The position numbers were made by a program, and so were the translations under genes. Source: Cyanidiococcus yangmingshanensis (lineage: Eukaryota; Rhodophyta; Bangiophyceae; Cyanidiales; Cyanidiaceae). Taken from it: a DNA stretch of 64,000 bases. This document shows, one piece after another, positions 54,820 to 64,000 of the stretch (its first letter is position 1; every line of letters begins with the position of its first letter). The stretch is from assembly GCA_013995675.1 (NCBI GenBank), contig VWRR01000010.1, positions 496,001-560,000 of the forward strand, in the 5' to 3' direction. A model generated the notes under the pieces. The model saw only the letters and a program-made list of their open reading frames with translations. It made no database searches and was not told the DNA's origin.

Positions 54820-57021
54820 TCATACTGCCTGTGCGTATTGCTCCTGGAGCGGCTTTGTCAGGAAATACTCTATCGATGCGTCATTTGATGGAGACCTGCA
54901 GAGTTCCGGTGGATAACTCCGGTGCTGTGATCGAACGATGCCGTACATTTCGAGCAATGCGAGTGCTTCTGTCTCATCCTCGTCACCTGAAAGCACCAAC
55001 GCACCGGAGGGCTTCAGGGCGAGCTGAGAGGTTAGTAGCTCCAAAGCAATCATTCGAGTGTGACGACTCTGTGTTAAACACTTGGTTGGTGACGTTACGG
55101 TGTCGAAGAGTAAGTGCAGCATTGCGGCAGCGCGCTGCTCGGCTTGCTCACGCTCTCGGCTGAGCGAGAGAACGAGTTGCTCTAATTGCTCGTTTGGATG
55201 CGTCTCGGGAGAGGCACTGCTCGAGAGGGTTTCTGTACATAACATGGGTTCAGCAATCGAGCTGTCTGCGTTAGCGCATGGGTGAAGCTGGCTGCCCCGC
55301 GCTCCATGGTGTCGCTCCGTGGCCACAGTTGGAGACATCTGCGGAGCTGCAAAACCGACAGGAGCGCACAAGCCTGCAGCTGGCGGCATCTCCTCAGAGG
55401 GTTTGGTTTGTTTCGGCTCCGAGAGGTCATTGTTCGCAATATTTGGGCCATCGTTTGGGAAGCGACAATGTCGGCTCTTTTCGAAATGGCTCAAAACTGC
55501 TGCAAGTCGATCACATTCCTCTACAAGGGTCTCAAGTTCCACTTCGTCGGCGCCGATGGAGGCTTTTAGCAACCCGATCGCACGCATCAACTCGTCCTCT
55601 TCCTCCATAGCGACGAACGATTCCATATCTGCGGCGTCATCAAATGCTGACATTGATTCCGGGCAGGCTTTGCGACTCGCCGCATCGGACAAAGTGCGTT
55701 CGCAAACAATCTCATGAAGCAGCTGGTAGCGCTGACGCTGGACCTCGGCTTCGAGTGCCTGAATTTCCTGCCGCAACGTCTCGTATTCAGATGGTAGCGA
55801 TCTGAAAGAGTCCGTTTTCTTGACTGATTGCAGATCATCTATTGCGATGAACGGGTTCTGCGTCGTAGGGCATTTTGTGCTGTCGGGCACGATTCCACCT
55901 GGTTGCCTATCACCGGGATCCGTCCAGTCTGACGTACCGCAAAGAAGCGGCGTCGAGATGGAAACGGACTCTGCATGATGAGTTGCGCTGGAAAACTCGC
56001 AAATATTAGCGGTCTCTGTGGAGCAACATCGAAGGTTCTGCTTTCGGAGAATCGCATGGAAGCGATCCGCAATACGCAATAGATATTTGCCCTTCGCGAT
56101 GGCCTCGGAGCTCTGTTCATCTGATTCCAGTGAATGTAATGTGCTTCTCTCGGCGCCACTCGAAAGGCGCGCACGACCGCAGCAGTTTGCGTTCTCCCAG
56201 ACGCTCGCGACCCGCGAGGCCAGGCGAGCACAAAAGCGCGTCGCGCGCGAATCGAGAGGCCCGTATACGTTTCCTCTGGAGGAAATGCGTCGTTGGATCG
56301 TCTCAAGTGCATCCTTGGCCTCCGCCGCACAGAGGCGCGCATAATTCGCAGTCGAAACATTCAATAATGCCTTCGCGGTGCCTATCTCTGACGCACGTTG
56401 GTCCGTAATTCCCAACTCTCCGGTGACTGTCGGTGTTGACAATGATCTTGGACGACCCAAACGCGAGCCGTTCGATGGAGCGGCCGAGTCCCGTGCCCGT
56501 TCATCGATGTTTAGAACTCCTCTCTGTCGAGAGGTCACTGAGGACACGACTTTGGAAGTCTCGCTCGGCTGACTAACTTTCTGATTCTCCGCCCTCACCC
56601 CAGAAGGAGCACAAGTACTCGAAATCATTTTCCATTTGTTGGTTCCGTCAGCATGAAACAAAGGTGAGTCAACAATAGGCCCCAACACTCGCTGTTTCGC
56701 GCCGAAACAAGGCAAGCTCGTCCGTGGTGATCGCAACGTATGGTAGCTGAACGACGTTTGACTTCGAAAGCTACCTTTTTCGAGTCGACGTTCGGCAGCG
56801 CCTTTGATTCCACTCATGATGTGCAGTTTCAGGCTCGAGACTGGGTCTCCGCTGGTTGTTCTTGAAACGAGGTATTCACGCGGACGAGTTCCTGCAGAGT
56901 CTGCGGTGTATTCAAATCGCTTGAGCGGAAGCAGCGCTGCGCTGGCGGCACACGCCCGTGGCCATCGATTCGAATTCTCGTCTACGAAGATCGTCGCCGG
57001 TCTACGATGAACATTTCGCAT
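54820..57021 (-). CDS. Unknown coiled-coil protein, 733 aa
   Basis: I do not recognise this protein. The ATG at 57021 opens 733 codons, so it is surely coding. Residues 1-300 are Ser/Arg/Thr-rich with little order. SEYETLRQEIQALEAEVQRQ and the following residues form a coiled coil near residue 430. An acidic helix pair (MESFVAMEEEDELMRAIGLL, VELETLVEECDRLAAVL) follows. A final coiled coil is EQLEQLVLSLSREREQAEQ near residue 640. Such helices suggest a structural or cytoskeletal partner role, but no family is identifiable. Its 3' end is 85 bp from that of the convergent Tat-like gene. Confidence 0.72.
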   Translation of the reverse strand: MRNVHRRPATIFVDENSNRWPRACAASAALLPLKRFEYTADSAGTRPREYLVSRTTSGDPVSSLKLHIMSGIKGAAERRLEKGSFRSQTSFSYHTLRSPRTSLPCFGAKQRVLGPIVDSPLFHADGTNKWKMISSTCAPSGVRAENQKVSQPSETSKVVSSVTSRQRGVLNIDERARDSAAPSNGSRLGRPRSLSTPTVTGELGITDQRASEIGTAKALLNVSTANYARLCAAEAKDALETIQRRISSRGNVYGPLDSRATRFCARLASRVASVWENANCCGRARLSSGAERSTLHSLESDEQSSEAIAKGKYLLRIADRFHAILRKQNLRCCSTETANICEFSSATHHAESVSISTPLLCGTSDWTDPGDRQPGGIVPDSTKCPTTQNPFIAIDDLQSVKKTDSFRSLPSEYETLRQEIQALEAEVQRQRYQLLHEIVCERTLSDAASRKACPESMSAFDDAADMESFVAMEEEDELMRAIGLLKASIGADEVELETLVEECDRLAAVLSHFEKSRHCRFPNDGPNIANNDLSEPKQTKPSEEMPPAAGLCAPVGFAAPQMSPTVATERHHGARGSQLHPCANADSSIAEPMLCTETLSSSASPETHPNEQLEQLVLSLSREREQAEQRAAAMLHLLFDTVTSPTKCLTQSRHTRMIALELLTSQLALKPSGALVLSGDEDETEALALLEMYGIVRSQHRSYPPELCRSPSNDASIEYFLTKPLQEQYAQAV

Positions 57022-58541
57022 CGACGAGGCTCGGCTCTGCCAGGCTGCGAGACAAAACTGTCTGAGTTTCAAACGTTGCGCTCTAATGAAAAATTTATTG
57101 AGAAGTTCGACCGTTTCGATGATTCAGGTTACTGAGAAATGCATATAGACGCTTTATTGACTTTGGTGAGTGCTTTATGGGAACGCCGCGCTTTGGGGAT
57201 CGATAGAGGTCGTCGAAGCCTGGTCTTGTCTTCTTACAGTACGGAAAAAGTCTTTTCAGATGAGCCGGGCGCCGTCTATATATAAATACCGGTGACCATA
57301 TCTTCGATGGTTGACAAAGTTCTTTCGTTCCGTGAACTCTAGACGAGTTTGCAGTGAGAGCGTTCGCGCAACTCGGAGTGTTGTTGTATTCTATGCCTTT
57401 TTTCTGTTGCGCTACGAGAGCATCCGAGTCGACCAATGTAGCCCACATTCTTGCTTTGATATCTTTTATGCGCAGCACAACACTCTGTTGATGCTCGATC
57501 CTGATATCGTGTGCGTTGTGATCAGATCAGAAGATTCTTCCGTTTCGGCAATTTTGTCGGCAACATTCTCCAGTCCTTTCTTTTCTCTTCCACGAGCGGT
57601 TTTGAGATGGCTTGAAGACGCATTCTAAACAAATCAAAACCTAGTCCTAAGACGACCTCAGACAGGGCAATCTTCGCGTTCTCGCACGGGAAAAAAGAAA
57701 CATCCCGGAAAATTCGAGCCAGCCGAGAAAATAGCATCGAGATCAGTGACGAATAGGGGCACCTTTTTGTTAGAGACAATTGCAGTGTCGAAAGAGGTGA
57801 AAACAAAAGGTCGAGCTCTTTGAAGACATTGAATGAAAGGAAACTGCGGACAAATCACTCGAGCTTTCATGTTGAGCGTTTTGACGAGGCTACTCACCAA
57901 AGCGTTGCGAACCGTCCGAGGGCCTGACCAGAATTTTGCCACGGGTACATAGTATAGTCAGTATTGCGCATTTCTCCTGATCGCTCGCGGTCCCAAGCGC
58001 TTCGCAGTAGCGTGAACGGGAGCGTGACGTACTCGCCTCTCTTCAGAAACACGACCCCGTTTTTGCAAGTCGTCGATGTTGAAACTATATCAGCTGCATG
58101 GACGACCCAATATAAATGTTTCCCTCTCTTCCGAGGCTTTTTCGGAGCAAAGGAAACTTCCTATCCTCCGGATGCGAATTTCCTGCTTGGTCTTTGGTCC
58201 GTTCAGAGCCGTGAATCGATGGCATGATGGTTTCCTCTTGGATGAACGCACTGATCGTTACAGCCTCAACGATTACGGTGTTTCATCAACACGTGTTTAT
58301 ACCCATGAGGAGACCGTTTGGGTCCGGCAACTTACGGGAGCTTCACCCAAAGCCATCATCCCATGCGCAGTAGGCGCAGCCCCAAACTACAGAGCGTCCC
58401 TCTCAGCCATCAGGGACACGGCCACCTCTCAAAGATCTCAGACAAAGCCTCCGACCGATTTCGAACGGGAACACGATAGCCTCTGTTTACACTGGACCGT
58501 TCAGCGTGTGCCAAAATCCAGCTGAGCATACGAGGTGTCTC
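57022..58541. other. 1.5 kb gap with several overlapping short frames
   Basis: Frames of 87-149 codons occur on both strands (plus 57964-58227 and 58076-58525; minus 57522-57806 and 57658-57942), none with an ATG start or known family. Two mutually exclusive strands look equally protein-like, so no gene is called. The region includes the promoter of the coiled-coil gene at its left end. Confidence 0.35.
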
Positions 58542-58895
58542 TTATTCCCCGGATTCGATGAGCTCTTGCCTCTTCTGTTTCAGCAGCGCAATTCGCTCGC
58601 GCAAATACGGGTTCCAGACGTCTTCCTGTTGAGCAATATCCTCCGCCAGGTAGGTTTTTTTCATAGAGAGATCCAGTGCGCGCTTCAAGCGCTTCCAGCG
58701 CAGCTCCTGCTCAATTGGTGGTAGCTGTTCCAACGCAGTCTGAACGTCCACGTCAGCTTCGACAATAAGATCGTCGTAGCGAAGACCATATTTTCGGAGT
58801 TCCCGCTCCACCTCACGCCGATACCAGCGGGCGAGCGCGCCTACAACGGGGCGAGCACCTGGCAAACTCAAGACGAGTTCCGCAAAGCGACCCAT
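58542..58895 (-). CDS. QCR7: Cytochrome bc1 complex subunit 7 (UQCRB/QCR7)
   Basis: Matrix-side accessory subunit of respiratory complex III (14-kDa subunit). 117 aa from the ATG at 58895, the usual length. The run GLRYDDLIVEADVDVQTALEQLP, then RLKRALDLSMKKTYL, matches the family pattern (YDDLI...ALERLP...RLKRAxDLSMKxxxLP). The ending VWNPYLRERIALLKQKRQE matches the terminal helix. As in other species there is no cleavable presequence. It starts 216 bp from the divergent transporter gene. Confidence 0.95.
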   Translation of the reverse strand: MGRFAELVLSLPGARPVVGALARWYRREVERELRKYGLRYDDLIVEADVDVQTALEQLPPIEQELRWKRLKRALDLSMKKTYLAEDIAQQEDVWNPYLRERIALLKQKRQELIESGE

Positions 58896-59111
58896 AACTT
58901 CCCTCGGAAAGCAAGTGACACTCTATGACTGCACCCTGTTGAGTCTCAGTCCTTCGACTCCCACGCAAAGGTCACGATTCACGATAAACTCTTGGTTTCG
59001 CGCTGAAAATACTAGCGTGCTCAGCGGCCAAACGCGATAAGCAACTCAAAGCATTGCTCGATCGCATCATGAGCCCGGGGCGATTCGTTACGGCCCCGCT
59101 TGCAACCGCCT
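58896..59111. promoter_or_regulatory. 216-bp divergent promoter region, QCR7 and MFS gene
   Basis: Back-to-back starts leave 216 bp for both promoters. No motif is recognised. Confidence 0.35.
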
Positions 59112-60516
59112 ATGATCCCGCTACAGACGCTTGTTGCGAACATGCTTGAAAAGAACCAGACCGAAACGCTTCTGTTCCTTGCAACATGCAGCTCATTTGT
59201 TTGTTTAGGAATTTCAGTCGCTTTCTTGGGCCCAACCTTGCCCAAACTGCACGAAATGTTTTCTAAGCAAGTGGCAGTGACCCGGGAGGGTTGGCTTTTC
59301 TCCGTCGGCGGAGTTGCCTATTTCACTGGCGCAGCTCTCAACAGCGTTCTTTCCCGCAAGTCGAGTGTGCTCTACTTTGAGGCACTGCTTTTGACTGCTT
59401 CTCTGACCGTTTCAGGTGTATCTCAAGCGCTCCTGCCGTTTGGTCGTCGACGTTGGCTCCTTGGAGGGTTGCTGTTCGTGTCCCGACTCGGTGCCGGCTC
59501 GATAGATGTGAGCGGAAACAGCATTATTGCGCAAGCAAACCACGCTTCTGATTCCTGGATGCAGTGCTTGCATGCATTTTTCAGTATCGGTGCGTTCCTA
59601 GCTCCATTGATTATCGCTTTCTCATTACGAAGTGCGGCAAATGATATCTACCTTGGTTTTGCAATCTATTCGGTGATTGTGCTTTTTTCTCTAGCGTTAT
59701 TTTTAGCGTACGCTCTGGCCTTGCGTAGCGGCTCCCGGGATGCCCCTCTAGATGCGCAGTCAGCGATCGGAAACGGTTGTGGGTCAGGAAAAGACGGTTA
59801 ACGTCGCGACAACAGAGATGGGAGTGGGGTTTATTTCTGGTCTGCATCGAGGAGGTGTGCGCCGACATCGCTGGCTTCAGTTTCTTTATCATTTCGCTCG
59901 GGTTTGTATTGTGCTTCTAATTTTTGCCAGTTACGCCGGCTATGAGGTTTCCCTTGGCGGATGGCTGGCGGTATATGCGAGAGAGTCTGGTCGAACTGGA
60001 GCGAGCCTCGCACGGGCAGACGATATACCAGCCTTGTTTTGGGCGGCTATGATGGTTGGTCGGCTGCTCGCAATTTGGGTATCACTCCATGTGAGCGCGA
60101 CGACAATCCTCGAGGTCTGCGTTTTGACGTCCCTGATGATATGGCTTGCAACGCTATGGATACCATCGCATGTTTATGGAATGGCCTGTGGTCTTGGCCT
60201 AGCGATGTCATCTGCGTATGCTGCACAGATGAGTGTTTCCATGGAGCTTTTTCGGGACCGGGCACATGGCGCTGTTGAGGTCGCAATCTGGGCAACCATC
60301 GGATCTACTTTGGGCGAGGCGATCCTCCCCTGGTCAGCAGGTGTTCTCATGAATCGTTTCGGACTCGAATGGTTCCTCTATACTGGTATCGCATATACAG
60401 TGCTATGGTCCATATTTGCAGCGGCGTTGATTACGCTTCAGAGAGTTTTGTTGCTCAGACAGCATGTTTCAAATCCAGCTGGAGCTCGAGCTCCGCAGGC
60501 AGCCCGTACTCCTTGA
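59112..60516 (+). CDS. Major facilitator transporter, MFSD4/FucP-like (frame change in loop)
   Basis: Twelve-helix transporter in two six-helix halves. The first half, from the ATG at 59112, runs in one frame to about 59720. The second (WLQFLYHFARVCIVLLIFASY onward) is in the +1 frame. The junction falls in the central cytoplasmic loop between helices 6 and 7, about 59725-59870. It could be one surplus base or a 91-nt GT-AG intron starting at the GTAGCGG near 59726 and ending ACAACAG, which keeps the frame. FLGPTLPKL in helix 1 and GYEVSLGGWLAVYA at helix 7 resemble the sodium-glucose MFSD4/NaGLT1 and bacterial FucP branch, so a sugar or similar small solute is plausible. The stop at 60516 lies inside the 3' coding end of the TBC gene on the other strand. 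Confidence 0.7.
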
Positions 60517-62578
60517 ATAACAGCTCCGCCTTGGCGATGACGAGTTCCGCATCGTTTCGCATAGCCATTCGATTGGTATATGAGAACAATTCATCAGATG
60601 TCAGATGATACTCCAGAATAATATCCCGATGCAGCTCAAGCAGCGCTGCTGCAATGTACAGGTGGAACAGACCGCCACCGGCGGTACTGGGGGCAGCCCA
60701 CATCACATCCCAGAGATAGAGTACTTGCTCGAACTGGAATTCCCTCTTGAAGCGGACAAGGAGCCAGCGGAAACAAAAGTAGAATTTTTCTGCCTGCTGG
60801 TCTCTAAGATAATTGTACAGCTTGGGATCAATGTGCCTGATGACGAGCGCGAGGCGCGAAAGCTCTTCATTCATTCCAGACTGGTCTTTGCGGAAATCGC
60901 GCTCCAGCACGTCCATTAGAGAAGCGAAGCACCAGAAAGCCAAAGCCTCTTCCTCGCCACCTAAAATATACACAATCGGAGCTGCAAGATCGCTCATACC
61001 TTGACAGTAACCGAGATCAAAATTGAAGAACGCATGAGTGAGAAGAATATTGAACAAGTGCCTCAGCGCCGTGCTGTTGTCATCACGGAAAAGCTCGATC
61101 CCTCGGTCTGTTCGAATAACATCCTTTTCGATTTGGACACGACGGTCACGATACTTGGAGAAGCGTCGTTCCTGCTTCTCACTAATGCTTTTCCATTGTT
61201 GTTTCAGTACGAGGTACTCATTTTCCAGTAGACGGCGCTGCTCCTGCTCTTCTTCCGGTGATATTGTCCAGTCAAAAACGCCGAGCAGGTAAGGCCAAGC
61301 AACGGCACGGGCGTCATGCTCGAGGCCGCCAGCAAAGATCGCGTGTCGCATCGCAAGCGGGTCGAGTCGTCGACCCCGCTGAAACGCTTCTCGTGAGACC
61401 CGTGGCGCTGAACGCAAGGGCCGATACACCTGAAAGTCTCGATCGAGCGTCCGTAATGGCGGCACGATTTCCCCGTTCTCAAATTGTACTGCAATCGACG
61501 AGAACGGCTCCTGTTGGGCAACGTCTTCTTCATCAGCATCATGCACAGTCTCCGAGATGAGATCATCCGCAGCGTTTCGCTGCTTGGATCCCTGTCTCCG
61601 ACGATAGGCCGAGCCAAGCGAACTCGTTGCAGCCCGAGCGAGTCGCGTGATTTGCGAAAACCGTTCGAGAAGATGAAAGGTGAGTTCTTCCTCTCCTTCA
61701 GGGCTGGGTCCAGGGATTGATTCTTCTCTTGTTTCTGCCGAGGTCGCCGAAGAGCTGGACGCGTCCGGGGCAGTCGCGTTCCGTTCATGAAAGGAGCCTT
61801 GACTAGAGCCCTGAACATTTGGCATCGGAGCGGAACCGATCTGAACGTGAGCTGGCTGTTCCTGGACAAGCATCGCCAAGGCTGCGGGCGAAGCAGAAAG
61901 TCGGCGGATAGCTTTGCGATGACCGATCGATTGTCGCGAAGAATGCATTTCAAAGCCGTCCGCAATCTGTGGCTGCGCATTAAACCGCACTGCACGCACG
62001 TAAAAAAGATCAGGATCTGTTGCATCAGCCTCTAATTCAACGCACTTGCGGAGCGCATTCAGAAAATCCCGTAATCCCCCTGACTGAAAAGCCAATTCTG
62101 GATAGATTTCGCCTCCTTTCCGCGTGAAACGAGCACGAGGATAGCCGATGGCGGGCAAGTAGCGCCTGATTGCCAATAGATCATCGATACGAACCTGAAA
62201 CGCCTGAGAGTCTCTGCGGTCTAGCGGGCGAATGTTGATCTCTCTGCGGTTGAGCACACTTGGAGACTCAGTCGTCAGAGGCGATGAACTGATTTCGCTA
62301 TGAGTTGAGTCTCCGTCATCGGTCACGTACGGTGCCCAGAATATCCAGATAGAATCTGATTGGTTTCTATTTCGGGCGCCCAACTCGCTCGCGCTTGAGC
62401 CGTGCTCAGCCAGACGCCGTCGTTCCAGACCCAAACTCCCAGGACGGCGCTCCTTGGTTGAAAGCACGAGCAGCACTTGTTCGCGCTTAAAGAGGAAAAG
62501 CGGCGAACTCCAGCGCGTGCTTTCACGCTCAGGTTCCGGAGGCTGAAGCTTGAGTTCGTCTTCGCTGAAAGCAGACAT
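60455..62578 (-). CDS. TBC-domain Rab GTPase-activating protein, Gyp7/TBC1D15-like
   Basis: Stimulates GTP hydrolysis by Rab proteins in membrane traffic. The ATG at 62578 gives 707 aa. The C-terminal 330 residues are the TBC domain: AWPYLLGVFDW, then IEKDVIRTDR with the arginine finger (I-x2-D-x2-R), YCQGMSDLAAPI with the glutamine finger, AFWCFASLMD, and LVRFKREFQFEQVLYLWDVMW. The large N-terminal region with FDLKEL-type boundaries is divergent and Ser-rich, as in the Gyp7/TBC1D15-17 branch. The exact Rab partner cannot be told. Its last 62 bp of coding sequence overlap the MFS gene's 3' coding end on the other strand. Confidence 0.9.
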   Translation of the reverse strand: MSAFSEDELKLQPPEPERESTRWSSPLFLFKREQVLLVLSTKERRPGSLGLERRRLAEHGSSASELGARNRNQSDSIWIFWAPYVTDDGDSTHSEISSSPLTTESPSVLNRREINIRPLDRRDSQAFQVRIDDLLAIRRYLPAIGYPRARFTRKGGEIYPELAFQSGGLRDFLNALRKCVELEADATDPDLFYVRAVRFNAQPQIADGFEMHSSRQSIGHRKAIRRLSASPAALAMLVQEQPAHVQIGSAPMPNVQGSSQGSFHERNATAPDASSSSATSAETREESIPGPSPEGEEELTFHLLERFSQITRLARAATSSLGSAYRRRQGSKQRNAADDLISETVHDADEEDVAQQEPFSSIAVQFENGEIVPPLRTLDRDFQVYRPLRSAPRVSREAFQRGRRLDPLAMRHAIFAGGLEHDARAVAWPYLLGVFDWTISPEEEQEQRRLLENEYLVLKQQWKSISEKQERRFSKYRDRRVQIEKDVIRTDRGIELFRDDNSTALRHLFNILLTHAFFNFDLGYCQGMSDLAAPIVYILGGEEEALAFWCFASLMDVLERDFRKDQSGMNEELSRLALVIRHIDPKLYNYLRDQQAEKFYFCFRWLLVRFKREFQFEQVLYLWDVMWAAPSTAGGGLFHLYIAAALLELHRDIILEYHLTSDELFSYTNRMAMRNDAELVIAKAELLFKEYGLPAELELQLDLKHAV

Positions 62579-63109
62579 AGTTTTTTTTTGAGGAGCTGAA
62601 CTCGCTGCCCGGTCAAAGAGCGGGCGACCGCTTAGCTCCGTCAAAGCTCAACTTTGTCGTCTGCCGTGACTTTGACTAGCACTGAGTATGCCGTCTTCAT
62701 CCAGTCTATGAACTCGTCAAGTAGACACCGTCTGTCTGGGCAGCGCAAGTAAAAAACAGGTTTTCCTCAAGCTCTGCTACGGCGATTCGCCCAGAGGCAT
62801 TTCTCTTTGATTTACCGTGTCCGCTAAATCCTCAATGTTCCACTTGATGTACTCGGAGCAGATTCGGTTGGGCGCCGGCGTTCCATCCACGGGTGTCCCT
62901 TCCAGTTTCTTCCCTTTTCAAGCGTCGCGCTGCCACGGGGAGCGTCCGCGCCGCGAATCGTTCGCGCGCCGGTGACGACGGCGCACCGCCGGCCGCGGGT
63001 GTTCCCTGACCGACGACTGGCATCGAAGGACGTGCTAACCCTGCGTGTCAGGACAAGGCGCGTCGAGTTTGTGTTCTGTGAAGACGCTCGAGACACTTTT
63101 TTGTGAAGT
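62579..63109. promoter_or_regulatory. 531-bp divergent promoter region, TBC gene and eIF4A
   Basis: Separates the starts of the TBC gene and eIF4A. 62870-63005 is strongly GC-rich, consistent with a promoter of a highly expressed gene; minus-strand frames there are explained by the GC content. Confidence 0.35.
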
Positions 63110-64000
63110 ATGGCGGATGCAAATGGTACAGGATCAGCGACTTTTGCGAAAGGTTCCTCTTTTAGGGACGAGGTTGAGCAAGGTGAGGCACCTGAAGGCA
63201 GTGGGGAAATCGACTCCAACGTGACGGAGGTGTACGAGTCGTTCGATGACATGGGTCTGCGCGATGAGCTTTTGCGAGGCATCTACGCCTACGGATTTGA
63301 GAAACCCTCGGCAATACAGCAACGGGGAATCGTCCCTATGGTGAAAGGTCGAGACATGCTGGCCCAAAGCCAGTCCGGCACCGGAAAGACCGGGTGTTTC
63401 GTCATCGGGATGCTCCAGAACGTAGACACGTCCCTGCGCAAGGTCCAAGGGCTTATACTGGCGCCCACGCGTGAACTTGCGCAGCAAATTCAGAAGGTTG
63501 CGCTGGCGCTTGGTGATTACATGGGGGTCAAGGTTCACGCGTGTATCGGTGGCACGAGGGTTGTAGACGATCTGCGGACGCTGGAGCAAGACACACCCCA
63601 CGTGATAGTTGGCACGCCAGGACGAGTGTACGATATGATTCAGAGGAGAGCGCTTGATACGACAACGATCAAGTGTTTTGTTCTGGACGAAGCGGATGAG
63701 ATGCTCTCCCGCGGTTTCAAAGAGCAGATCTATATGGTGTTTCAGTACATGCCTGCGAACTGCCAAGTCGCCCTCTTTAGTGCGACAATTCCGGCCGAGA
63801 TTGTAGAAATGGCCGAAAAGTTCTTGCGTGATCCCGCGCGCATCCTCGTTCGGAAGGATGAGCTTACGTTGCAGGGCATCCGGCAGTTCTACATTCTCAT
63901 AGAGAAGGAGGAATGGAAACTAGAGACTTTGATTGATCTGTACGAGACGATTTCGGCATCACAAACCGTTATCTTTGTGAACAGCAGGCGCAAAGCGGAA
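63110..64000 (+). CDS. eIF4A: Translation initiation factor eIF4A (3' end outside window)
   Basis: DEAD-box RNA helicase of the cap-binding complex that unwinds 5' UTRs. The ATG at 63110 and 297 codons are visible; the family is about 400 aa, so about a quarter is missing. Motifs in order: FDDM...[12 protein letters not shown] (Q motif), [10 protein letters not shown] (motif I; usually AQAQSGTGKT), [10 protein letters not shown] (Ia), GTPGR (Ib), [11 protein letters not shown] (II) and FSATIP (III; usually SATMP). [16 protein letters not shown] and VIFVNSRRK of the second RecA domain point to eIF4A proper rather than the exon-junction protein eIF4A3, which has GVKHFYV there. The first 35 residues are an acidic, variable leader. 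Confidence 0.96.
   Translation, partial: MADANGTGSATFAKGSSFRDEVEQGEAPEGSGEIDSNVTEVYESFDDMGLRDELLRGIYAYGFEKPSAIQQRGIVPMVKGRDMLAQSQSGTGKTGCFVIGMLQNVDTSLRKVQGLILAPTRELAQQIQKVALALGDYMGVKVHACIGGTRVVDDLRTLEQDTPHVIVGTPGRVYDMIQRRALDTTTIKCFVLDEADEMLSRGFKEQIYMVFQYMPANCQVALFSATIPAEIVEMAEKFLRDPARILVRKDELTLQGIRQFYILIEKEEWKLETLIDLYETISASQTVIFVNSRRKAE

Noticed and set aside
57522-58525. A further gene from overlapping frames on either strand
   Set aside because: Both strands give equally protein-like short frames without ATG starts or family motifs; frames of this length are common by chance in this DNA.
1-64000. tRNA genes, including permuted forms known from cyanidiophytes
   Set aside because: Scanning both strands by eye for the T-arm pattern (G-TTCRANY-C) gave a few hits, none with a matching stem; a covariance search would be decisive.
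1-64000. Transposable or virus-derived elements
   Set aside because: No reverse transcriptase, integrase, transposase, capsid or polymerase-type frame, and no long terminal or inverted repeats were noticed.

Overview
This window looks like nuclear DNA of a unicellular red alga, most plausibly a cyanidiophyte (Cyanidioschyzon/Cyanidium type). That placement is inference from content. Nuclear genes of clear eukaryotic type (RNA polymerase I largest subunit, eIF4A, NAA35, COP1, TBC GAP, UMP synthase, UQCRB, frataxin, COQ4) sit beside genes for plastid work (a bacterial-type sigma factor, lycopene beta-cyclase, a pyruvate kinase with a long targeting-like leader). Nearly all genes are single uninterrupted exons. 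Density is about one gene per 2.4 kb on both strands, with 0.3-3.4 kb gaps. I found no tRNA, rRNA, CRISPR, transposon or virus-derived element.

Layout. 0-7 kb: 3' part of NAA35, a 3.4 kb empty stretch, then UMPS. 7-14 kb: a membrane-anchored polysaccharide-deacetylase-like protein, CofH (deazaflavin FO synthesis), lycopene cyclase leaving CofH divergently from a 118-bp gap, frataxin, and COQ4. 15-24 kb: tRNA pseudouridine synthase PUS3, a plastid sigma-70 factor, and a REVEILLE/CCA1-like MYB. 24-32 kb: an unknown protein, a FYV7/CCDC59-like rRNA-processing protein, and a head-to-tail TatD nuclease/pyruvate kinase pair only 10 nt apart. 33-44 kb: COP1, CDK5RAP1 and RNA polymerase I subunit 1. 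45-53 kb: an unknown basic nuclear-type protein, ribonucleotide reductase small subunit, and a bHLH factor. 54-64 kb: a TatA/TatB-like protein, an unknown coiled-coil protein, UQCRB, an MFS transporter whose 3' coding end overlaps a TBC RabGAP on the other strand, and the start of eIF4A.

Themes. Light and plastid biology recurs (COP1, RVE-type MYB, sigma factor, lycopene cyclase, and CofH, whose product FO is a photolyase antenna). So do ribosome production (Pol I subunit, FYV7-like) and mitochondrial function (frataxin, COQ4, UQCRB, CDK5RAP1, possibly the Tat-like protein). There is no sign that these genes form one pathway or a cluster.

Sequence quality. Six genes change reading frame by one base in mid-gene (lycopene cyclase, RPA190, the nuclear protein at 45-47 kb, the bHLH, the MFS transporter, the Tat-like protein). 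In two of them family motif spacing is exact apart from one surplus base. Assembly indels are the simplest explanation; short introns fit one or two sites equally well. Because two or three short frames look protein-like almost anywhere in DNA of this composition, small unassigned frames in the gaps are given low confidence.
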